The notes under the pieces are model-generated. The model ran no database searches and had not been told where the DNA came from. It was given only the letters and a program-made list of their open reading frames with translations. A stretch of DNA of 53,667 nt. It comes from Rhodanobacteraceae bacterium. GTDB lineage: Bacteria; Pseudomonadota; Gammaproteobacteria; Xanthomonadales; Rhodanobacteraceae. The position numbers and the translations under genes were made by a program. The stretch is taken from assembly GCA_021325475.1 (NCBI GenBank), contig JAJPHA010000045.1:1-53667 (forward strand), given 5' to 3'. Below are positions 49,668 to 53,667 of the stretch, in pieces (positions within the stretch are counted from its first letter, which is position 1; every line of letters starts with the position of its first letter).

Positions 49668-50767
49668 ACGCCGCCGAGGACGCGCGGCGCGCGCGCGCCG
49701 GTGACCGCGGCAAGCGCGACCGGCGCGCGCCCGGCCAGCCGCTCGCGCGCCAGCCAGGCGAACAGCATCGCCTCGACGAAATCCGGATCGATGCCGCGCT
49801 CGGCGGTGCTGGCGACGGCGATCGGCGCGAGCGCCGCGGCGAGCGCGCGCATCAGCGCCGGATTGTGCACGCCGCCGCCGCAGACCCACACCTGTCTCGT
49901 CGTCGGTGCCTGTGCGCGCACGGCGGCGGCGACGCTTTGTGCCGTCAGCGCCACCAGGGTGGCCTGCACGTCGGCCGCAGCGAGGTTCAGGCCGTCGAGA
50001 TGACGCGCGAGCCACGCCAGATGGAACTGCTCGCGGCCGGTGCTCTTCGGCGGCGGCGCGTGGAAGAACGGTTCGCCGAGCAGCCGCGCCAGCAGCGCCT
50101 GATTCACGCTGCCGGCGGCGGCCAGCGCGCCGTCGCGATCGAACGGCTGGCCGAGCTGCCGCTCCGCCCAGGCGTCGAGCAGGCAATTGGCCGGACCGAC
50201 ATCGAAGCCGCGGACGGGTTCGCCGGCGGCGCCGGGCAGCAGCGTGAGATTGGCGATGCCGCCCAGGTTCAACACGGCGCAGGGCCGCGCGCCATCGGCG
50301 GCGAACATCGCCGCGTGGAACAACGGCGCCAGCGGCGCGCCTTCGCCGCCGGCGGCGACGTCGCGGCGGCGGAAATCGGCGACGGTGACGATGCCGGTGA
50401 TCTCGGCGATGCGGTTCGGGTCGCCGAGCTGGATCGTGAACGGCGGTTGCGCGCGCGGGCGATGGCGCACGGTCTGGCCGTGCGAGCCGAGCGCCGTCAC
50501 CGCGGACGCCGGAACCCCGGCACGGCGCAGCAGCGCATTTGCGGCATTTGCGAAGTTTTGCGCAATTTCCACATCGAGCGCGCCGAGCTCGTCGAGCGCG
50601 ATCCGCGCCTCGCCCTGTGCAAGCGCGAGGATGCGCCGGCGCAGCGGCTCCGGATACGGCGCGGTCAGCGCGGCGTGCAGGCGCGGCTGCGGATCGAAGC
50701 TCGCCAGGGCGACATCGATGCCGTCGGCGCTGGTGCCGGAGATCAGGCCGAGATACAGCGCGCTCAC
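49652..50767 (-). CDS. anmK: Anhydro-N-acetylmuramic acid kinase
   Basis: Converts anhydro-MurNAc from wall turnover to MurNAc-6-phosphate. The 371 residues match AnmK: YLGLISGTSADGIDVALASFD at the N-terminus (ATP loop; the common GTSMDG reads GTSADG here), LGSHGQTVRHRP, PFTIQLGDPNRIAEITGI, VADFRRRDVAAGGEGAPLAPLFH with the catalytic aspartate, VLNLGGIANLT, DVGPANCLLDAW and CGGGVHNPALM. It starts with GTG 50767. An AT-rich codon run is at 50526-50572. It is 7 bp downstream of the M23 peptidase gene on the same strand, and near ampG. Confidence 0.95.
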   Translation of the reverse strand: MSALYLGLISGTSADGIDVALASFDPQPRLHAALTAPYPEPLRRRILALAQGEARIALDELGALDVEIAQNFANAANALLRRAGVPASAVTALGSHGQTVRHRPRAQPPFTIQLGDPNRIAEITGIVTVADFRRRDVAAGGEGAPLAPLFHAAMFAADGARPCAVLNLGGIANLTLLPGAAGEPVRGFDVGPANCLLDAWAERQLGQPFDRDGALAAAGSVNQALLARLLGEPFFHAPPPKSTGREQFHLAWLARHLDGLNLAAADVQATLVALTAQSVAAAVRAQAPTTRQVWVCGGGVHNPALMRALAAALAPIAVASTAERGIDPDFVEAMLFAWLARERLAGRAPVALAAVTGARAPRVLGGVYFGV

Positions 50768-50774
50768 GCGACGG

Positions 50775-52211
50775 CTAGTTCGCGAGCGCGAGTTGCGTCG
50801 CTTCCAGCGCCTTCAATTTCGCCAGCAGCGGTGCGGTTTCGCGCTTGAAGCGCGCCAGTTCCGGCGCCGGCAGCGGATCGGGTTTCGGCAGGGTCACCGT
50901 CAGCGGGTTGCGGTGCGCGCCGTCGATGCGGAATTCGTAGTGCAGATGCGGCCCGGTGGCGAGTCCGGTCATGCCGACGTAGCCGATGGTCTGGCCCTGG
51001 GCGACGTGCTGGCCCACGTGCAGCGGAGCGATCCGCGACATGTGGCCGTACAGCGTGCTGTAGTGCCCGCCGTGCTGCAGGATCACGACGTTGCCGTAGC
51101 CGCCCTGCCAGCCGCGGAACGCCACCTTGCCGTCGCCGGCGGCGTGGATCGGCGTGCCGGTCGGCGCGGCGTAGTCCACGCCCTGGTGCGCGCGCATGGT
51201 GCCGAGGATCGGATGCAGGCGCGCGGCGGTGAAGTACGAGGTGATGCGCGAGAACTCGAGCGGCGTGCGCAGGAACGACTTGCGCAGCGGCCGGCCGTCG
51301 TCGCTGTAGAACATCGTCGCGCCGCTCGCATCGGTGTAGCGGAACGCGCTGAAGCGCTTGCCGCGATTGACGAACGTCGCCGCGACGATGTCGCCGTCGT
51401 GCAGGCGTTCGCCGTCGCAGTACACCATGTCGTAGATCACCGTGAAGCTGTCGCCCTGGCGCAGGTCCTGGGCGAAGTCGATGTCGTAGCCGAAGGCGTT
51501 GGCGAGCTTCAGCACCATGGCGTTGCTCAGGCCCGCCTGCGCGCCGGCGTCGAACAGCGAGCTCTCGATCACGCCGTGGGCGACATGGGTGCGGTGCTCG
51601 AGCGCGCGCGGGATGATCTCCTGGCGCAGGCCGGCGTCGTCGAAGCGCGCGATCACACGGGTGCGGTCGTCGCGATCAAACCGCAGCGCGGCGAGCCCGC
51701 CGTCGGCGCGGCGCAGGAAGGCGAATTCCTCGCCGGGCCGGATGTGGCGCAGCGCGCCCGCGTTGGCCTGGTCGTTGAGCAGGCGTTGCAGGTCGCCGGC
51801 GGCGAAGCCCTGTTCGCGGAAGATGTCGCCGAGCGTCTGGCCCGCGCGCACGCGCACGGTCTGCCAGTCGGCGTCGTCGTCGATCGGCGCCGGCGCGCGC
51901 GCCGGATCGGGCGCGGGCAGCGGCGGCAGCGCGAGCGGCACGACGGTGTACGCCGCGGCGTCGGGATCGAGCGTGGCATTGGCGAACCCCGGCAGCACCA
52001 CGCCGAGCACGGCGGTGCAGACCAAGGCCAGGCCGGCCAGCAGCCAGTGGCGGTGGCGCCAGGTCAGCGCGCCTGCGGCCGTGCCGCGGAGGGCGCCGGA
52101 AAAAGTATACAATTGCCATTTGCCGCGGCGCGCCCGCCACGCGCTGCCGGCGCGTCGGGCAAATTCTTGGATACAATGGGCAACGCGGCTGATCGGGGGC
52201 ACGGCGCGCAT
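50775..52211 (-). CDS. M23 peptidase with LysM/OapA-like domain
   Basis: A murein endopeptidase-like protein of about 478 residues. One N-terminal membrane helix (HWLLAGLALVCTAVLGVVLPG) is followed by an OapA/LysM-like segment (WQTVRVRAGQTLGDIFREQGFAAGDLQRLLND). The C-terminal M23 metallopeptidase has HQGVDYAAPTGTPIHAAGDGKV (zinc His and Asp), HYSTLYGHMS and GLATGPHLHYEF (HxH), the full LytM/MepM zinc set, so it is probably active on cross-links during growth. The start is uncertain: ATG 52211 is given, but TTG 52256 or an internal start near 52107 (just before LYTFSG) are possible. This position before anmK and tyrS is typical of xanthomonads. Confidence 0.85.
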   Translation of the reverse strand: MRAVPPISRVAHCIQEFARRAGSAWRARRGKWQLYTFSGALRGTAAGALTWRHRHWLLAGLALVCTAVLGVVLPGFANATLDPDAAAYTVVPLALPPLPAPDPARAPAPIDDDADWQTVRVRAGQTLGDIFREQGFAAGDLQRLLNDQANAGALRHIRPGEEFAFLRRADGGLAALRFDRDDRTRVIARFDDAGLRQEIIPRALEHRTHVAHGVIESSLFDAGAQAGLSNAMVLKLANAFGYDIDFAQDLRQGDSFTVIYDMVYCDGERLHDGDIVAATFVNRGKRFSAFRYTDASGATMFYSDDGRPLRKSFLRTPLEFSRITSYFTAARLHPILGTMRAHQGVDYAAPTGTPIHAAGDGKVAFRGWQGGYGNVVILQHGGHYSTLYGHMSRIAPLHVGQHVAQGQTIGYVGMTGLATGPHLHYEFRIDGAHRNPLTVTLPKPDPLPAPELARFKRETAPLLAKLKALEATQLALAN

Positions 52212-52392
52212 CCGGCAAACGCGCCGTAACTTAGCGACTGGCCGCAGGCGCGTCAACGCATGAGTTCACGCGGGTTTGCGCCCGGTCCGCGGTTAACGAA
52301 TAATTAACGACGAAGTCGGAAGCGTCCGATGGCGATGCGCGGGCTTCGTTGCCCTTGCCGAACACGATGCGTTCGGCCAGTCGAGGTGGTTC

Positions 52393-53604
52393 ATGAGCGA
52401 TGTGGCGGCAGCGCTCGACCGGATCGGTCGCGGCGCCGAGGAAATCATCAAGCGCGAAGAACTCGAAGCAAAGTTGCGGCTCGGTCGGCCGCTGCGGGTC
52501 AAGGCCGGCTTCGATCCGACCGCGCCGGATCTGCACCTCGGCCATACCGTGCTGCTCAACAAGATGCGCCAGTTCCAGGACCTCGGCCATCGCGTGATTT
52601 TCCTGATCGGCGACTTCACCGGCCTGATCGGCGATCCGAGCGGCAAGAACGCCACGCGCAAGCCGATGACACCCGACGAGGTGCAGGCGAACGCCAAGAC
52701 CTACGCCGATCAGGTGTTCAAGGTACTCGACCGCGAACGCACCGAGGTGCGCTTCAACTCCGAGTGGTTCGGACGCATGGACGCGGCCGGCATGATCCGG
52801 CTGGCGGCGAAGCACACGGTCGCGCGCATGCTCGAGCGCGACGATTTCGCCAAGCGGTATAAAAGTGGACAGCCGATCGCGATCCACGAATTCCTCTATC
52901 CGCTGGTGCAGGGCTACGACTCGGTCGCGCTCGAGGCCGACGTCGAGCTCGGCGGCACCGACCAGAAGTTCAACCTGCTGGTCGGCCGCGCGCTGCAGGA
53001 GGACGCCGGCCAGCCGCCGCAGATCGTGCTGACCATGCCGCTGCTCGAAGGCACCGACGGCATCGCCAAGATGTCCAAGTCGCTCGGCAACTACATCGGC
53101 ATCAACGAGCCGCCGAACGAGATCTTCGGCAAGGTCATGCGCATCTCCGACGAGCTGATGTGGCGCTACTACGAATTACTCTCGTTCGCCAAATCGCTCG
53201 ACGACATCGCGCGCATGAAGCGGGCGGTCGCCGCGGGCGCGAATCCGCGCGACTGCAAGCTCGAGCTCGCCGCCGAGCTGACCGCGCGCTTCCATGGCCC
53301 AGGCGCTGCGGAAGCGGCGTTGCGCCACTGGCACGAAGTCGTGCAGGGCGGTGGCGTGCCGCAGGACGTGCCGTTGAAGAACATTCCGGTGGCGGCGGGC
53401 GGCATCCGCATCGGCGCGCTGCTCAAGGCCGCCGGACTCGCGCCGAGCACCTCCGAGGCGCTGCGCAAGCTCGCCGAGCGGGCGGTGCGCCTCGACGGCG
53501 CGGTGATCGAGGATCGCGAGCTGACGCTGCACGCCGGCGCCGAACACCTGTTGCAGCTCGGCAAGCGCGGCTATGCGCGGGTGCGGTTGGTGGGTGGAGG
53601 GTGA
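52393..53604 (+). CDS. tyrS: Tyrosyl-tRNA synthetase
   Basis: Charges tRNA-Tyr; 403 residues. Class I motifs are HLGH in [17 protein letters not shown] (near residue 48) and KMSKS in [14 protein letters not shown]. Other blocks are [44 protein letters not shown], and a C-terminal S4-type RNA-binding domain ([24 protein letters not shown]). The HLGH form and sequence fit the TyrRS type common in Xanthomonadales and Pseudomonas. In the 181-bp gap upstream are GTTAA/TTAAC arms (52292-52308) and an AT-rich stretch that may hold its promoter. A repeat unit begins at its 3' end. Confidence 0.96.
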   Translation: MSDVAAALDRIGRGAEEIIKREELEAKLRLGRPLRVKAGFDPTAPDLHLGHTVLLNKMRQFQDLGHRVIFLIGDFTGLIGDPSGKNATRKPMTPDEVQANAKTYADQVFKVLDRERTEVRFNSEWFGRMDAAGMIRLAAKHTVARMLERDDFAKRYKSGQPIAIHEFLYPLVQGYDSVALEADVELGGTDQKFNLLVGRALQEDAGQPPQIVLTMPLLEGTDGIAKMSKSLGNYIGINEPPNEIFGKVMRISDELMWRYYELLSFAKSLDDIARMKRAVAAGANPRDCKLELAAELTARFHGPGAAEAALRHWHEVVQGGGVPQDVPLKNIPVAAGGIRIGALLKAAGLAPSTSEALRKLAERAVRLDGAVIEDRELTLHAGAEHLLQLGKRGYARVRLVGGG

Positions 53605-53607
53605 GAG

Positions 53608-53667
53608 AGGGAACCTCTGAACAAACCGGCCGTGCGGCGTCGGTTCTTTCTGCCCCCTTGAGTCAAG
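53608..53667 (-). repeat. Intergenic hairpin repeat, locus D, inverted and cut by window end
   Basis: Immediately after the tyrS stop and in the opposite orientation to the other loci. Read on the minus strand, it has CTTGACTCAAGGGGGC (from 53667), then a tail unit with GAAAGAACCGACGCCGCA and TTTGTTCAGAGGTTCCC. It matches locus A (16478-16530) almost base for base; the head and hairpin lie beyond the window. Confidence 0.85.

Noticed and set aside
5717-52110. GTATAC hexamer as an over-represented signal in its own right
   Set aside because: I see about six copies, and a rough base-composition estimate predicts around three in a window this size, so the hexamer alone is not clearly enriched. 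The surrounding codon islands are the stronger point.
52292-52310. GTTAA/TTAAC inverted and TTAACGA direct repeats upstream of tyrS as a regulator site
   Set aside because: The match is short and AT-rich, and fits no operator I know well enough. It is mentioned only with the tyrS entry.
53605-53667. Start of an rRNA operon after tyrS
   Set aside because: tyrS often precedes rRNA genes in related bacteria, but the visible sequence here is only a repeat; no rRNA sequence is in the window.

Overview
The window looks like ordinary chromosome from a very GC-rich gammaproteobacterium (about 70% GC by eye), most likely of the order Xanthomonadales (Xanthomonadaceae or Rhodanobacteraceae). The reasons are gene order and gene form: anmK / M23 peptidase / tyrS; argS with an SPOR gene; coaBC-dut followed by a phosphomannomutase carrying a long membrane extension; pyrE beside an exonuclease III and ampG; and a secreted protein ending in an IF-x-NGFE tail. 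This placement is inference. No rRNA, tRNA, CRISPR array, phage or transposase gene was found.

Layout. 1-2.7 kb, minus strand: gpsA (cut by the window edge), secB, a membrane rhodanese, a small lipoprotein and a hot-dog thioesterase. 2.8-6.0 kb: hemD-hemX-hemY. 6.0-10.6 kb: a ferredoxin-type reductase, a MITE-like element, a thioesterase, srkA, a PlsC-type acyltransferase and an alpha/beta hydrolase. 10.7-12.8 kb: a TPR gene overlapping a TPR plus aspartyl/asparaginyl-hydroxylase gene. 13-19 kb: a nitrogen-control block, glnA - BBE-type flavin oxidase - ntrB - ntrC, with a sigma-54 promoter and NtrC-type operators readable in the DNA. 19-24 kb: GNAT, an LpxL-like acyltransferase, a thiolase and a sulfatase-fold LTA-synthase-like protein. 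23.9-31 kb, minus strand: DUF1232, a phospholipase-D lipoprotein, YceI, SixA, a ParA ATPase, a secreted unknown and gamma-glutamyltranspeptidase. 31-34 kb: divergent speE and speA, two steps of polyamine synthesis. 34-41 kb: ydfG, a secreted beta-propeller-like protein of lower GC, an SPOR protein, argS, an HD-type protein and radC. 41-45 kb: coaBC-dut-phosphomannomutase. 45-53.6 kb: a DUF4124 protein, pyrE, exonuclease III, ampG, an orphan RHH protein, anmK, an M23 peptidase and tyrS.

The most notable non-coding signal is a modular intergenic repeat present at four loci (about 16.27-16.59, 45.32-45.48, 46.15-46.42 and 53.61 kb to the window end). It consists of a 12-bp-stem hairpin with a variable loop, a 19-bp palindrome and one to three tail units of about 51 bp. 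One copy has supplied the 3' end of a coding gene. A separate element with terminal inverted repeats lies at 7181-7324. Other observations: an NtrC-type operator directly touching the ntrB start codon; short AT-rich islands of clustered rare codons inside otherwise GC-rich housekeeping genes; a truncated oxygenase-like gene start; and a candidate leaderless promoter at the acyltransferase gene.

I see no cluster that I could call a new defence or biosynthetic system. The best candidates for undescribed biology are the repeat family, the TPR/hydroxylase pair and the rare-codon islands.
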